Source: Pseudobacter ginsenosidimutans (GTDB taxonomy: Bacteria > Bacteroidota > Bacteroidia > Chitinophagales > Chitinophagaceae). From it: a stretch of DNA of 64,000 nt. Below, piece after piece: positions 1-8,890 of the stretch. The stretch covers positions 992,001 to 1,056,000 of the forward strand of contig NZ_CP042431.1 in the NCBI RefSeq assembly GCF_007970185.1, given 5' to 3'. Position numbers and translations under genes: made by a program. The first letter of the stretch is position 1. Each line of letters starts with the position of its first letter. Below the pieces are notes generated by a model, which saw only the letters and a program-made list of their open reading frames with translations, was not told where the DNA came from and ran no database searches.

Positions 1-831
1 CTCTACATCGCCTTTATAAGAGGCAGTGATGATAGTATTGTGAGCTGTTTTTTCGATGCCGGTTATCTGAACAGCCCCATCTTTCTTCCCCCCCCAGGCA
101 AACAGCCGGATACCGCGCGACTGTGCCATTTGCTGAACAGTTTCTTCCACCAGGTCCTGATCGTTCCGGTAGACAAGCGTATTAACGGTATCGAACAAGC
201 GAAGTTTTTCTTCCAGCTTCTCTTTAATGGAGTCAAATCCTTCGCTATGCGCTTCGCCGATATTGGTAAGGATACCAATGGTTGGTTTGATGATAGCTTC
301 CAGTTTTTCCATCTCCCCGCGCTTCGAAATACCTGCTTCGAAGATGGCCAGCTCATGCGATTCACTCATCGGCCATACGCTCAATGGAACGCCGATCTGT
401 GAATTGTAGCTTTTGGGACTACGGATGATGGCGAACTGCTGGTCCAGTATCTGGTTGAGCCACTCTTTCACGATTGTTTTTCCATTGCTACCGGTGATAC
501 CGATCACAGGAATTGTGAACCGGCTGCGGTGATAGGCTGCCAGCAACTGTAATGCCTGCAATACATCCGGCACCTGTACAAAATTGGCAGCGGGATATTG
601 AGCGAGATCAGGTTGCTCACTCACAACAAAATTCCGTACGCCCTTATGATAGAGATAACCAATGAATGTTTGTCCATCCCTGCGTGGTCCCTTGAGAGCA
701 AAGAACAGGGATGATTTTGGGAAGATCAGTCGCCGGCTGTCAGTCAATAATTGCTCGATCCGGTCATTCCTGCGTTCCTGTATCACAGTGCCATGAATGA
801 CCGAAGCGATATGTTCAATATAGTATTGCAT
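1..831 (-). CDS. murF: MurF domain of UDP-MurNAc-tripeptide:D-Ala-D-Ala ligase (3' end outside window)
   Basis: This enzyme adds D-Ala-D-Ala to the UDP-MurNAc-tripeptide in the cytoplasm, the last soluble step of peptidoglycan precursor synthesis. The 277 codons in the window are open to base 1. They show the Mur-ligase ATP loop GITGSNGKTIVKEW near residue 113, followed by the central-domain stretch IFEAGISKRGEMEKL and GILTNIGEAHSEGF. The ATG at 831 overlaps the terC stop as TGATG, which suggests translational coupling. In Bacteroidota this protein is usually fused to a C-terminal alanine racemase; that part would lie beyond the window, so the fusion is inferred. A run of eight G/C at about 88-95 lies in frame and is not a frameshift. 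Confidence 0.9.
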   Translation of the reverse strand, partial: MQYYIEHIASVIHGTVIQERRNDRIEQLLTDSRRLIFPKSSLFFALKGPRRDGQTFIGYLYHKGVRNFVVSEQPDLAQYPAANFVQVPDVLQALQLLAAYHRSRFTIPVIGITGSNGKTIVKEWLNQILDQQFAIIRSPKSYNSQIGVPLSVWPMSESHELAIFEAGISKRGEMEKLEAIIKPTIGILTNIGEAHSEGFDSIKEKLEEKLRLFDTVNTLVYRNDQDLVEETVQQMAQSRGIRLFAWGGKKDGAVQITGIEKTAHNTIITASYKGDVE

Positions 832-1811
832 CAGTGAAGGTCCTTAGGTGTATTCTCTCCTACTTCATCCAGGAATTTATCCTCTTTCTCCAGATTCTTC
901 CTTGCTACCGAAATGGAGTAAACGATACTGAGGCTTACACTCATTACAATCACAAGCAATGAGATGGCGATTGGAACATGAATATCGAAGAATGTCACCA
1001 GCATTTTGAGGCCGATGAAAATAAGTACGAAAGCGATGCCCTGTTGCAGATGCGAGAACTTGCTGCTGGCTCCTTTCAGAAGGAAGAATAAGGATCTCAG
1101 ACCAAGCACTGCAAAAATATTGGACGTATAGATCACCAGATGGTTTTGCGAAATGGCGAATACCGCAGGAATGGAGTCCACCGCAAAAATGATATCGGTA
1201 GTGGCCAGCATGATCACTACAACAGTGAGGCTGGTATAATATTTTTTCCCTTCAATGCGCATGGTCCATTTTCCATCTCCATCCAGTGGAGTGATGGGCA
1301 GTACACGCTTGATCATCTTGTACACCCTGTTATCTTCCAGGTTGGGGTCTTCATCGTGTTTGGCAGTGAACAGACTAATACCGGTATACACCAGGATGCC
1401 TCCGAATATATACAAGATCCAACCGAATCTTTGCACCAGTTCTATCCCCACTGTGATGAATGCCACACGGAAAAGAATGGCCATCAGAATACCAATCAAC
1501 AATACACGGGCAATGAATTTATCCTTAACAGCAAAGAAGTTGAAGATGAGAATGAACACGAAAATATTATCGATACTGAGGCTCCATTCCATCAGGTAAG
1601 CACTGAGGTATTCAAGTGCCACCACTTTCCCTTCCTCGTACCACATGAACCCGAAAAAGCCCAGGGCCAGGCTTACCCAGAAAATTGTTTGGAACAGGGC
1701 TTTACGAAGACTGATATGCGTATTCTTCTTACTCAGTAGTCCGAGATCGAAAGCCAGTGCTACAACAATTACGATTCCAAAAACTAGATAAGTGAGCTGG
1801 TCCGTGGTCAT
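831..1811 (-). CDS. TerC/Alx family integral membrane protein
   Basis: This is a polytopic inner-membrane protein of the TerC family, whose members are linked to tellurite resistance and to metal (Mn) export. The product is 326 residues with about 8-9 hydrophobic segments. It carries the two acidic family signatures, EWSLSIDNIFVF early and TDIIFAVDSIPAVFA in the second half, separated by a charged cytoplasmic loop (AKHDEDPNLEDNR). A TTG start at 1832 is possible, but it falls inside a perfect -7 promoter element (1830-1837), so I chose the ATG at 1811, which gives MTTDQLTYL. The murF start overlaps its stop. The transported substrate cannot be told from sequence. Confidence 0.9.
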   Translation of the reverse strand: MTTDQLTYLVFGIVIVVALAFDLGLLSKKNTHISLRKALFQTIFWVSLALGFFGFMWYEEGKVVALEYLSAYLMEWSLSIDNIFVFILIFNFFAVKDKFIARVLLIGILMAILFRVAFITVGIELVQRFGWILYIFGGILVYTGISLFTAKHDEDPNLEDNRVYKMIKRVLPITPLDGDGKWTMRIEGKKYYTSLTVVVIMLATTDIIFAVDSIPAVFAISQNHLVIYTSNIFAVLGLRSLFFLLKGASSKFSHLQQGIAFVLIFIGLKMLVTFFDIHVPIAISLLVIVMSVSLSIVYSISVARKNLEKEDKFLDEVGENTPKDLH

Positions 1812-1829
1812 GACATAAATTAATGGTTG

Positions 1830-1837
1830 CAAAGATA
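1830..1837 (-). promoter_or_regulatory. -7 element of terC-murF promoter
   Basis: Read on the minus strand this is TATCTTTG, followed by C, a perfect match to the Bacteroidota -7 consensus TAnnTTTG. It lies 18 nt upstream of the terC ATG and excludes the longer TTG start. Confidence 0.6.
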
Positions 1838-1877
1838 AGGCCTTGACTGATACATGGCCTTTGTATGCCTGCGGGCT

Positions 1878-3575
1878 TTACTGGTATTTCTTTTTGCGAA
1901 GTGCCTGGTAGATCATACCGAAGAGCAGGATGAGGGCTACCGGTCCGGCAATATTGATCAGTTGCCAGGTGGTTTTGCTCTCTTCCACTGCGGCAGGGTC
2001 CAGCAGGCGGAGGGTGTAGTTCTTGGCGCGTGTATCCAGGATACCACTTGGATTCACCAGGTATTCCACGCAGTTGATGAAGAAATCCCTGTTGGCATAC
2101 TGGTAATTGGTGAACTGATTATAGCCCATGGGCAGAGGCCCTTCCTTTTGCGTGAAAACATTGGCCACAATATCTCCATCGGCAATCACTATCATTTTGC
2201 TTTCCTCTGCGGTAGCAGCCCGGAATGGCTGCTTATACAAACCAGCCATTGTATCCAGTACACCTTGTGAAACACGGTTGGTATAGAGGGAAGTGAACCT
2301 TCCTTCCAGCATCACTGCGATGGGGATATGCTGACGGTTGAATGTTTTGATATCGTCCTCTGTTTTCACACTGCTGAGTGAAACGAGTGCAGGAGTTGCC
2401 AATACGCGGGAATTGGCAGAACTGGCCAGCAGTATGGTCTTATTGATGCCTGGCGCTTTAACGGTATCGATGGAATTGGGAAAGATGCTAAGCACCCTGT
2501 CCATATTTCCGGATACCGGGTTGTTATTGTAAGATGTCAGCAGCGGGAAATATTGCCAGGGCTGGAGATCCATCTGAGGCTTATCTCCATAATTCCCAAC
2601 CACCATTGGCAATTGATCGCATTGGAGGTCCTGCACCAGGTCCCCATTGATGCGAACGCCGTATTTGAAAAGCAGGTCGTCCAGGTTGAGGTTGCGATCG
2701 TAGGCGATGAAATCCGACTGCCTGCGCATGAGGCTGTCCATTTCCGCATAGAGCCTGTCGATCATCCAGATGATCTTTCCGCCCTGCATCACATATTGAT
2801 CGAGTTTTAGTTTTTGTTCATCATTGAAAGGGACGGTTGGCTTCACTACCAGCAAAGCGTCGAAGTCATGCGGAATGAACGGCACACTGTCGATAGGTAC
2901 AAAACCGAAGCCATATGCAGGTTTCAGCGTTCTTTCGATCAGGTCGTAAACATTATAGCTAAGCGGTTGTCCATTGCCGATAAGGTAACCAACATTGGGA
3001 ACTTTGTTGGCAGTGAGCTTCTGAATGGCATGCGCGAATTTGTATTCCAGCAATGCTTCCGCATTGTTGAGGGATTGCATGCCGCCGGTCATGTCCTGCC
3101 CCTGCAGCAGGTCTACCGCTTCCACTTTATCATCGTAACTGATAATGGCGCCGGGAAAAAGATAACGTTGTTCTTCCGCCTCTCCGGCTTTCGCACGTAC
3201 ACGCACATTGGTGGGACGAAGGCCCAGTTTCATCAGCGAGTCCGCAGAGATCTCGCCGGCCAGCGCCTGCGACACAGGCTTCTCAAAACTGAACTGGATA
3301 TTGGCCGCTGAAAGCTCTTTGAATTCCTGAAGCATTTCGCGGGTACTGTTCGCGAGCTTTTTGAAACCGGCAGGCATTTCGCCATCGAGAAAAACGGTGA
3401 TGCTCACCCGATCTCCCAATCCTTTGATCAGTTTTTTGGTAGCAGGTGAGAGAGTATACCTTTTTTCCTGGGTGAGATCGATGCGAACAGGGATCAATGT
3501 AGCAATATAGTTAATGGCCACCAGCGCCAGAATGCAGGCGAGCCACCAGTATTTCGATTGTAGGATCTTTTTCAT
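1878..3575 (-). CDS. gldG: Gliding motility ABC transporter accessory protein GldG
   Basis: GldG is the large periplasmic-facing partner of the GldA/GldF ABC system first described for gliding motility in Flavobacterium. The 565-residue product has one N-terminal membrane segment (about residues 11-30), a long soluble domain of the GldG/DUF4350 type (for example VSITVFLDGEMPAGF near residue 55 and KIIWMIDRLYAEMDSL in the middle), and a C-terminal membrane helix (about 540-558) ending in basic residues. It starts 20 nt after gldF and is clearly in the same operon. The ATPase GldA is not in the window. Many non-gliding Bacteroidota also carry this pair, so motility should not be assumed. Confidence 0.92.
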   Translation of the reverse strand: MKKILQSKYWWLACILALVAINYIATLIPVRIDLTQEKRYTLSPATKKLIKGLGDRVSITVFLDGEMPAGFKKLANSTREMLQEFKELSAANIQFSFEKPVSQALAGEISADSLMKLGLRPTNVRVRAKAGEAEEQRYLFPGAIISYDDKVEAVDLLQGQDMTGGMQSLNNAEALLEYKFAHAIQKLTANKVPNVGYLIGNGQPLSYNVYDLIERTLKPAYGFGFVPIDSVPFIPHDFDALLVVKPTVPFNDEQKLKLDQYVMQGGKIIWMIDRLYAEMDSLMRRQSDFIAYDRNLNLDDLLFKYGVRINGDLVQDLQCDQLPMVVGNYGDKPQMDLQPWQYFPLLTSYNNNPVSGNMDRVLSIFPNSIDTVKAPGINKTILLASSANSRVLATPALVSLSSVKTEDDIKTFNRQHIPIAVMLEGRFTSLYTNRVSQGVLDTMAGLYKQPFRAATAEESKMIVIADGDIVANVFTQKEGPLPMGYNQFTNYQYANRDFFINCVEYLVNPSGILDTRAKNYTLRLLDPAAVEESKTTWQLINIAGPVALILLFGMIYQALRKKKYQ

Positions 3576-3595
3576 AGTCTTTGTTCAGGGTCTTC

Positions 3596-4318
3596 TTAAC
3601 GCTTCAACAGGTTACGGGTGGTACAAACAAGGAAGAATGCGATCACGCTCAGGAAATAGATAATGTCCCGGCTATCGATCACGCCCCTGCTGATGCTGCG
3701 GTAATGGAAATCGATACCCAGCATTTCGATATAGTAGTCCGCCCCGGATTCCAGCGCGGGAATGCGGCTGATGGCATTGAAACCACTGTACAAAAGGAAA
3801 CAGAAAAAGGCGCCGCTGATAAATGCAACCACAGCATTACTCGTAAAACTGCTGCAACAGATCCCGATGGCCACAAATACGGAAGCCAGGAAGATCAGAC
3901 CGAAATAAGCACCGATAGTACCGCCGCGATCGATCCCTCCTTCAGTGGACATTTGCTGTACACTGATCACATAAATAATGGTAGGTATAAGCGCAATCAG
4001 CACCACTCCAAGCGCTCCGGCATATTTTCCGAGCACCAGTTTCCATCTGCTCAGAGGTTTGGTTTGAAGAATTTCGTAGGTGCCCGCCTTGAATTCATCG
4101 GAGAAGCTGCGCATGGTGATCGCAGGGATCAGGAGAAGCAGGATCCAGGGGGCTAATTCAAAAAATTTATCAAGTGTAGCGTAGCCAAAATCAAGGATAT
4201 TGGTATCCGGGAACACAAAGAGAAACAATCCGTTAAGTAAAAGGAATACCACTATTGCGATATACCCGGTGAGGCTACTAAAAAACTGCCTGAACTCTTT
4301 TTTGCATACGGGCCACAT
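3596..4318 (-). CDS. gldF: Gliding motility ABC transporter permease GldF
   Basis: This is the ABC-2 type permease partner of GldG, 240 residues with six predicted membrane helices. It begins MWPVCKKEFRQFFSS, the usual start for this family, and has the loop motif ITMRSFSDEFKAGTYEILQTKPLS, typical of ABC-2 permeases that contact the ATPase. It is the first gene of gldF-gldG. A weak -7-like element (TATTTTCG on the minus strand, about 4321-4329) lies just upstream. Confidence 0.92.
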   Translation of the reverse strand: MWPVCKKEFRQFFSSLTGYIAIVVFLLLNGLFLFVFPDTNILDFGYATLDKFFELAPWILLLLIPAITMRSFSDEFKAGTYEILQTKPLSRWKLVLGKYAGALGVVLIALIPTIIYVISVQQMSTEGGIDRGGTIGAYFGLIFLASVFVAIGICCSSFTSNAVVAFISGAFFCFLLYSGFNAISRIPALESGADYYIEMLGIDFHYRSISRGVIDSRDIIYFLSVIAFFLVCTTRNLLKR

Positions 4319-4493
4319 GTTACGAAAATAAGGGATTATCAGTATAAATTAAGAAAAGATGAAATTGTTTGCGCGGTGTGTAAATCTATTTGCTTATATT
4401 CGTTACTCCCCTTTATCCACCTGGTAAACCATTATCCAAAATATTGATTCACGAGTTTATTTGTAACTGTATAACCAAAACCTGCTGCAAGCG

Positions 4494-4519
4494 AAAACCC
4501 TCCCAACGGAGGGTTTTTT
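4494..4519. terminator. Bidirectional intrinsic terminator
   Basis: There is a perfect 10-bp stem, AAAACCCTCC at 4494-4503 with GGAGGGTTTT at 4508-4517, a CAAC loop, and a run of six T on the plus strand. On the minus strand the T run is four bases. No annotated plus-strand gene ends here, so it probably terminates an unannotated RNA on one strand or the other. Confidence 0.7.
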
Positions 4520-4564
4520 GATGTATACAAACGCTGGGAAATACATTTTTGTTGTGACCCATGG

Positions 4565-4714
4565 GCAATGGGATATGATAAACGCCGGCGGGTCGAAACG
4601 AACCGGCGCAATTGGATCTTTAATGGGGCCTGGGGTTGGTGGGATGGGACGGTAGAATATGGATGAGCTTCTTCGCTTACGTTTCGAAGGCCAGGTTTAT
4701 TCATATCCCATTGC
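4565..4714. ncRNA. Candidate structured RNA (long-range stem)
   Basis: Arms of 19 and 20 nt (4565-4583 and 4695-4714) are complementary with a single bulged T. Inside them, TCGAAACG (4593-4600) is complementary to CGTTTCGA (4680-4687). A local hairpin, CGCCGG/CCGGCG at 4583-4588 and 4603-4608, holds the first of these in its loop, so a pseudoknot or switch is possible. The strand is unknown. I cannot match it to tmRNA, RNase P RNA or SRP RNA landmarks. A long closed hairpin with a central open region recalls 6S-type RNAs, but that is only a resemblance. Confidence 0.4.
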
Positions 4715-4880
4715 CAGAGCACCCTGATAGTGCAACAGCTTAAAACGCAATTTTCGCATTTGTTGGTGGAGGGATGGTGTGAAGGTGCAACTGCGAAATG
4801 TATTATACCAATTCCTTTTGTTTATTATTCCCAGGATAATCTTACTATGCAATCTTACTGCATCTTTCCGTCGGTTCCTC

Positions 4881-6014
4881 TTAGATGTTCTTCAACTTTT
4901 CAATCACATAATCGATTTCTTCAGGGGTTGTGAAACGGCCGAGACTAAAACGGATACTGCCATAGGCGAGCTCGTCGGAGAGCCCCATCGCTTTGAGCAC
5001 ATAGCTGGGTTCCATCAACGCACTGGTACAGGCGGAACCACTACTGACGGCAAGGTCTTTGGTGAAGGTGCGCATCAGTACGCCACTGTTGGTGTTGATG
5101 AAAGAGAGATTGGAAGTGTTGGGAAGACGATGATCAGAGCTGCCATTGATGATCACATTTCCTGTTTGTAATAATGATTGTTCGAGATGTTCTTTGAGTG
5201 CGATGATGCGACCGGTATCTGCCAGCATTTCTGCATTGGCAAGGGACGCAGCTTTGCCCAGGCCGACGATGCCGGGTACATTCAATGTGCCGCTGCGGAT
5301 GCCTTTTTCGTGGCCGCCTCCATCGATCAACGGCGTGAGTTTTACGCGTGGTGATTTTCTTCTTACGTAAATAGCGCCGCAACCTTTGGGTCCATAGAAT
5401 TTATGAGCGGATAATGCGAGGAGGTCTATGTTATCGTTTATTACATCGATGGGTATTTTGCCGGCGGCCTGTGTGGCATCGGTGAAGAAGATAATGTTGT
5501 GCTTCTTTGCGATGGCTCCTATTTCTTTGATGGGCTGCAGTACACCGGTTTCATTATTGGCATACATGATGGAGATCAGGATCGTGTCGTGACGGATGGA
5601 TGCTTCGAGTTGCTGAAGATTGATGAGACCATCGGCATTGACGGGAAGGTAAGTGATATTGGCTCCAGCCTTTTCAAGATGTGCGCAGGTATCGAGAACG
5701 GCTTTGTGTTCTGTAGCTGCTGTGATGATATGATTACCCTTGCCGGAATACATGCTGAACACGCCTTTGATGGCGAGGTTGTCGGATTCTGTGGCGCCGG
5801 AAGTGAAATAGATCTCGCCGGGTTCGGCATTGATGAGAGCTGCAATTTGTTCGCGGGCCAGCTGCACTGCTTCCGCAGCCTGCCAGCCATAAACATGTGT
5901 GGTACTGGCTGCATTGCCGAACTGTCTGGTGAAGAAAGGCAATATCGCTTCTACCACGCGCGGGTCGCAGGGTGTGGTGGCATTGTAATCGAGATATACT
6001 GGCAGTGTGAGCAT
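4881..6014 (-). CDS. Cysteine desulfurase (NifS/IscS class V aminotransferase)
   Basis: This PLP enzyme releases sulfur from cysteine for Fe-S cluster and thio-cofactor synthesis. The 377-residue form starting at MLTLPVYLDYNATTP matches the family N-terminus; an upstream in-frame start would add 17 unrelated residues. The PLP lysine is in LLALSAHKFYGPKG, and the active-site cysteine is in VSSGSACTSALMEPSYVL near residue 325. The early TSGATESDNLAIKGV motif is also present. No iscU, sufB or other Fe-S genes are nearby, so the assignment between IscS, NifS and housekeeping roles stays open. It is divergent from the epimerase gene. Confidence 0.93.
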   Translation of the reverse strand: MLTLPVYLDYNATTPCDPRVVEAILPFFTRQFGNAASTTHVYGWQAAEAVQLAREQIAALINAEPGEIYFTSGATESDNLAIKGVFSMYSGKGNHIITAATEHKAVLDTCAHLEKAGANITYLPVNADGLINLQQLEASIRHDTILISIMYANNETGVLQPIKEIGAIAKKHNIIFFTDATQAAGKIPIDVINDNIDLLALSAHKFYGPKGCGAIYVRRKSPRVKLTPLIDGGGHEKGIRSGTLNVPGIVGLGKAASLANAEMLADTGRIIALKEHLEQSLLQTGNVIINGSSDHRLPNTSNLSFINTNSGVLMRTFTKDLAVSSGSACTSALMEPSYVLKAMGLSDELAYGSIRFSLGRFTTPEEIDYVIEKLKNI

Positions 6015-6100
6015 TTGCAGGAATGATGAATTAAATATCAACCAATGCGCGTAAAAATAGTTCAAATGCGGGTATTTTTAGGCCCGCAAAAACTTATGTC

Positions 6101-6499
6101 ATGTTGAAAGTAGAACATATCGGAATTGCTGTGAAAAGCCTCACTGATTCGGTGCCCCTGTTTGAAAAACTGCTGAACACGGAATGTTATAAAACGGAAG
6201 AAGTAACAGGAGAAAAAGTGAACACTGCATTTTTCAGGCAGGGAGAAACGAAAATTGAATTACTGGAAAGCACAAGTGAAGATGGCGTGATCGCAAAATT
6301 TGTGGAGAAGAAAGGTGAAGGTATTCATCATATCGCCTTTGAGGTGGCTGATATCGAGGCGGAAATGAAAAGATTACAGGCCGAAGGATTTGTACTGCTG
6401 AATGAACAACCTAAACAAGGCGCTGATAATAAACTGGTTTGCTTCCTTCATCCCAAACATACCAATGGAGTGTTGATAGAATTATGTATGGAAAGATAA
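6101..6499 (+). CDS. mce: Methylmalonyl-CoA epimerase
   Basis: This enzyme interconverts (R)- and (S)-methylmalonyl-CoA, linking propionate and odd-chain or branched metabolism to succinyl-CoA. The 132-residue VOC-fold protein begins MLKVEHIGIAVKSL, whose His is a metal ligand. The second half contains GIHHIAFEVADIEAEM and HPKHTNGVLIELCM with the other metal ligands, including the C-terminal Glu. Length and motifs are standard for the family. It is transcribed divergently from the cysteine desulfurase, with an 86-bp gap that contains a small GCGGG/CCCGC hairpin. The mutase subunits are not in the window. Confidence 0.93.
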   Translation: MLKVEHIGIAVKSLTDSVPLFEKLLNTECYKTEEVTGEKVNTAFFRQGETKIELLESTSEDGVIAKFVEKKGEGIHHIAFEVADIEAEMKRLQAEGFVLLNEQPKQGADNKLVCFLHPKHTNGVLIELCMER

Positions 6500-6599
6500 A
6501 AAACTATTGTACCTTTTACTGTCAATTACCCGTCTGAACAAACTGCCTGCTTATCTCTCAGTTCAAAGTGGATTTGGTCAACATTAAAAACGATTGCCT

Positions 6600-6674
6600 A
6601 TGCGACCTCCCAACAGACTGAAAACCTGGATATGGTTAATGCTGGCCTTTGTATTTGTATGCCTGAGAGGCTAG
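6600..6674 (+). CDS. Possible 24-residue membrane microprotein
   Basis: An ATG frame of 24 codons in the gap between mce and rnc encodes a basic N-terminus (MRPPNRLKTW) followed by one hydrophobic stretch (IWLMLAFVFVCL). This is the composition expected for a small membrane peptide, but such frames occur by chance. No promoter or ribosome site was found. Confidence 0.2.
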   Translation: MRPPNRLKTWIWLMLAFVFVCLRG

Positions 6675-6696
6675 TGAAAGAAGTTTTATTGATTGA

Positions 6697-7425
6697 TCAC
6701 TCTTCGATCTCTGTTTTATTCAATCCCAGTTTGTCGATAGCTATAGCTGCTGCGATCTGACTGGCATCTTTCTTATTGTAAGCCTTGCCTTCGGCAAGCA
6801 GTTCTCCATCTACCACTGCACCGATGGTGAAAAGTCTTCGGCCGCCTTCGATCCTTTCATCGAGTGTTTCGAATTCAAGGTTCTTCCCATTCTTATTGGC
6901 CCAGCCGTACAATTTATTCTTGTGATTGATCTCGAGATTTTCGAGGTCCTCCATGTAGAGGTGAGGGATGATGATGCATTCGAGTACCCACTTCTTTGTT
7001 TTTACAAATCCTTTATCGAGGTAAATAGCTCCCACAACCGCTTCCAGCGTATTGCCAAAGATCTGGCTCATCTTGAGTGAATTGTCGAACTTATTGTAGA
7101 AGGTGATCTTCTTGAGTCCCATTTTGATGGCGATCTCATTCAGCTTGTTCCTGTTCACCATTTTGCTGCGCATCTCGGTGAGGAACCCTTCTTCGCGATA
7201 GGGATATTTTTTAAAAAGATAGTCGGCTACGATGCCGGAGAGAATGGCATCACCAAGGTATTCGAGTCGTTCGTTGTTCTCATCGGCACTATCCCTTACA
7301 GATCTGTGTGTAAGGGCTGCCTGATACAAAGGAAGCTTCCCCGGGACGAATCCCAGTACATTACGAAGGTTCTTTTTGAAAGAAAGATCGTTCCCTTTGC
7401 CAAAAAATCGGTCCAGGAGTCCCAC
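6697..7425 (-). CDS. rnc: Ribonuclease III
   Basis: This double-strand-specific endoribonuclease matures rRNA and processes structured mRNA. The 242-residue product has the signature NERLEYLGDAILSG near residue 54, the second catalytic acidic site in LEAVVGAIYLDKGF near 128, and a C-terminal dsRNA-binding domain (NHKNKLYGWANKNGK to KKDASQIAAAIAIDKL). The start codon is GTG at 7425, beginning MGLLDRFFGK. It lies downstream of acpP and fabF on the same strand, a conserved Bacteroidota gene order. Confidence 0.96.
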   Translation of the reverse strand: MGLLDRFFGKGNDLSFKKNLRNVLGFVPGKLPLYQAALTHRSVRDSADENNERLEYLGDAILSGIVADYLFKKYPYREEGFLTEMRSKMVNRNKLNEIAIKMGLKKITFYNKFDNSLKMSQIFGNTLEAVVGAIYLDKGFVKTKKWVLECIIIPHLYMEDLENLEINHKNKLYGWANKNGKNLEFETLDERIEGGRRLFTIGAVVDGELLAEGKAYNKKDASQIAAAIAIDKLGLNKTEIEE

Positions 7426-7529
7426 AATTGTTAAGCTACAAATTTTTCATTAAGCCAAAAAATCATTAATGGGTACGGGTACATGATTTCATTGGAACAG
7501 CAAGCAGCAAACGAATACGTGCAAACTAA

Positions 7530-8783
7530 TTATGCCGGGTATTTCTTCACAATCACACAGGCATTGTGCCCGCCAAACCCGAAGGTATTGGAGAGGGCTG
7601 CCCTTACTTCACGCTGCTGGGATTTTCCAAAGGTGAAATTGAGACGTGGATCCAGTTCGGGATCATCAGTAAAGTGGTTGATGGTTGGTGGCACCATATC
7701 ATTCACCACGCTCATGATGCATGCGATCGCTTCCACAACGCCTGCGGCGCCGAGGCAGTGACCTGTCATGGACTTGGTAGAGCTGATATTGAGATTGTAG
7801 GCGTGTTCACCGAATACATCCACAATAGCTTTTACTTCGGCTATATCTCCCAGTGGTGTGGAGGTCCCATGGGTATTGATATAATCGATGTCGGTGGCCT
7901 TCATACCTGCATCATCCAGCGCGGAAAGCATCACATTCTTTGCTCCCAGCCCTTCCGGGTGTGGAGCAGTGATATGGTGTGCATCGGCAGTGGCGCCACA
8001 TCCTGCGATCTCGCAGTAGATCTTGGCTCCACGGGCCAGCGCATGGTCCAGATCTTCCAGTACCAGTACTCCCGCGCCTTCGCCCATTACAAAACCATCA
8101 CGGTCTTTGTCGTATGGACGGCTGGCGGTCTTGGGATCATCATTGCGTTCACTGAGCGCTTTCATTGCATTGAACCCGCCCACACCAGCTTCGCGGATCA
8201 CACTTTCAGAACCACCGGCAAGAATCACATCAGCCTTTCCGAGCCTGATCAGGTTAAAGGCTTCCATGATTGCATTGGTGGAAGAAGCGCAAGCACTTAC
8301 AACCGCGAAGTTGGGGCCACGGAATCCGTGACGCATGGAAATATGTCCTGCAGCAATATCAAGAATCATCTTCGGAATGAAGAACGGATTGAAGCGTGGA
8401 GTGCCATCGCCTTGTGCAAAGGCAGTGACTTCCTCCTGGAAGGTGATCAAGCCACCAATACCACTGGCAAATACAACACCAACGCGATCTGCATTGATGC
8501 CTTCTGCCTTGAGGCCCGCATCATTTACTGCCTGGTCACTTACAACCAATGCAGTTTGTGTGAAGCGGTCCAGTTTTCTTGCTTCTTTTTTATCCAGAAA
8601 TTCTAACGGATCAAAATTCTTGAGTTCACAAGCGAAACGGGTCTTGAACTTGGACGCATCAAATAACGTAATGGCATCAGCGCCGGAAACTCCGTTGATG
8701 AGACCATTCCAGTATTCTTCCAAATTATTACCGATTGGCGTCAACGCACCAATACCCGTTACAACAACTCGTTTTAATTGCAT
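7530..8783 (-). CDS. fabF: 3-oxoacyl-[acyl-carrier-protein] synthase II
   Basis: This enzyme condenses malonyl-ACP with acyl-ACP in fatty acid elongation. The 417-residue form begins MQLKRVVVTGIGALTPIGNN, the standard family start; an upstream in-frame start would add 12 residues. The catalytic Cys is in VVSACASSTNAIMEAF near residue 163, and the two catalytic His are in NTHGTSTPLGD and SMTGHCLGAAG. The glycine-rich FGFGGHNACVIV is at the C-terminus. It sits between acpP and rnc and probably shares their transcript. Confidence 0.97.
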   Translation of the reverse strand: MQLKRVVVTGIGALTPIGNNLEEYWNGLINGVSGADAITLFDASKFKTRFACELKNFDPLEFLDKKEARKLDRFTQTALVVSDQAVNDAGLKAEGINADRVGVVFASGIGGLITFQEEVTAFAQGDGTPRFNPFFIPKMILDIAAGHISMRHGFRGPNFAVVSACASSTNAIMEAFNLIRLGKADVILAGGSESVIREAGVGGFNAMKALSERNDDPKTASRPYDKDRDGFVMGEGAGVLVLEDLDHALARGAKIYCEIAGCGATADAHHITAPHPEGLGAKNVMLSALDDAGMKATDIDYINTHGTSTPLGDIAEVKAIVDVFGEHAYNLNISSTKSMTGHCLGAAGVVEAIACIMSVVNDMVPPTINHFTDDPELDPRLNFTFGKSQQREVRAALSNTFGFGGHNACVIVKKYPA

Positions 8784-8890
8784 AGGACTATTTCCCGGGG
8801 GAGTTAAATTAAGTAACAAATCCGCCCCTGCGGCTACTGCCAGCTATTGAAGAGCGGATTTAATTTATTGCACCTGAAACAAGTTTCAGT

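Larger units (their letters stand above)
4319..4880. other. 562-bp gene-poor gap with hairpins
   Basis: This gap lies between gldF (leaving leftward) and the cysteine desulfurase (arriving leftward). A 96-codon minus-strand frame at 4432-4722 has no recognisable family and runs through two strong inverted repeats, so I do not call it a gene. The gap contains a perfect terminator hairpin (4494-4519) and a long-range inverted-repeat structure (4565-4714), both listed separately. Confidence 0.6.

Noticed and set aside
80-95. Run of eight C near the window start as a murF frameshift
   Set aside because: Translation on the minus strand stays in frame across it (WGGKKDG...) to the window edge.
1140-1739. 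199-codon plus-strand frame opposite terC
   Set aside because: Antisense shadow; His/Asn-rich sequence typical of reversed membrane-protein codons.
4432-4722. 96-codon minus-strand frame in the gldF to cysteine desulfurase gap
   Set aside because: Runs through two strong inverted repeats, has no family match, and is better explained as non-coding structure.
7566-8606. 346-codon plus-strand frame opposite fabF
   Set aside because: It lies entirely antisense to a well-supported fabF, has no family features, and its composition is that of a reversed conserved gene.
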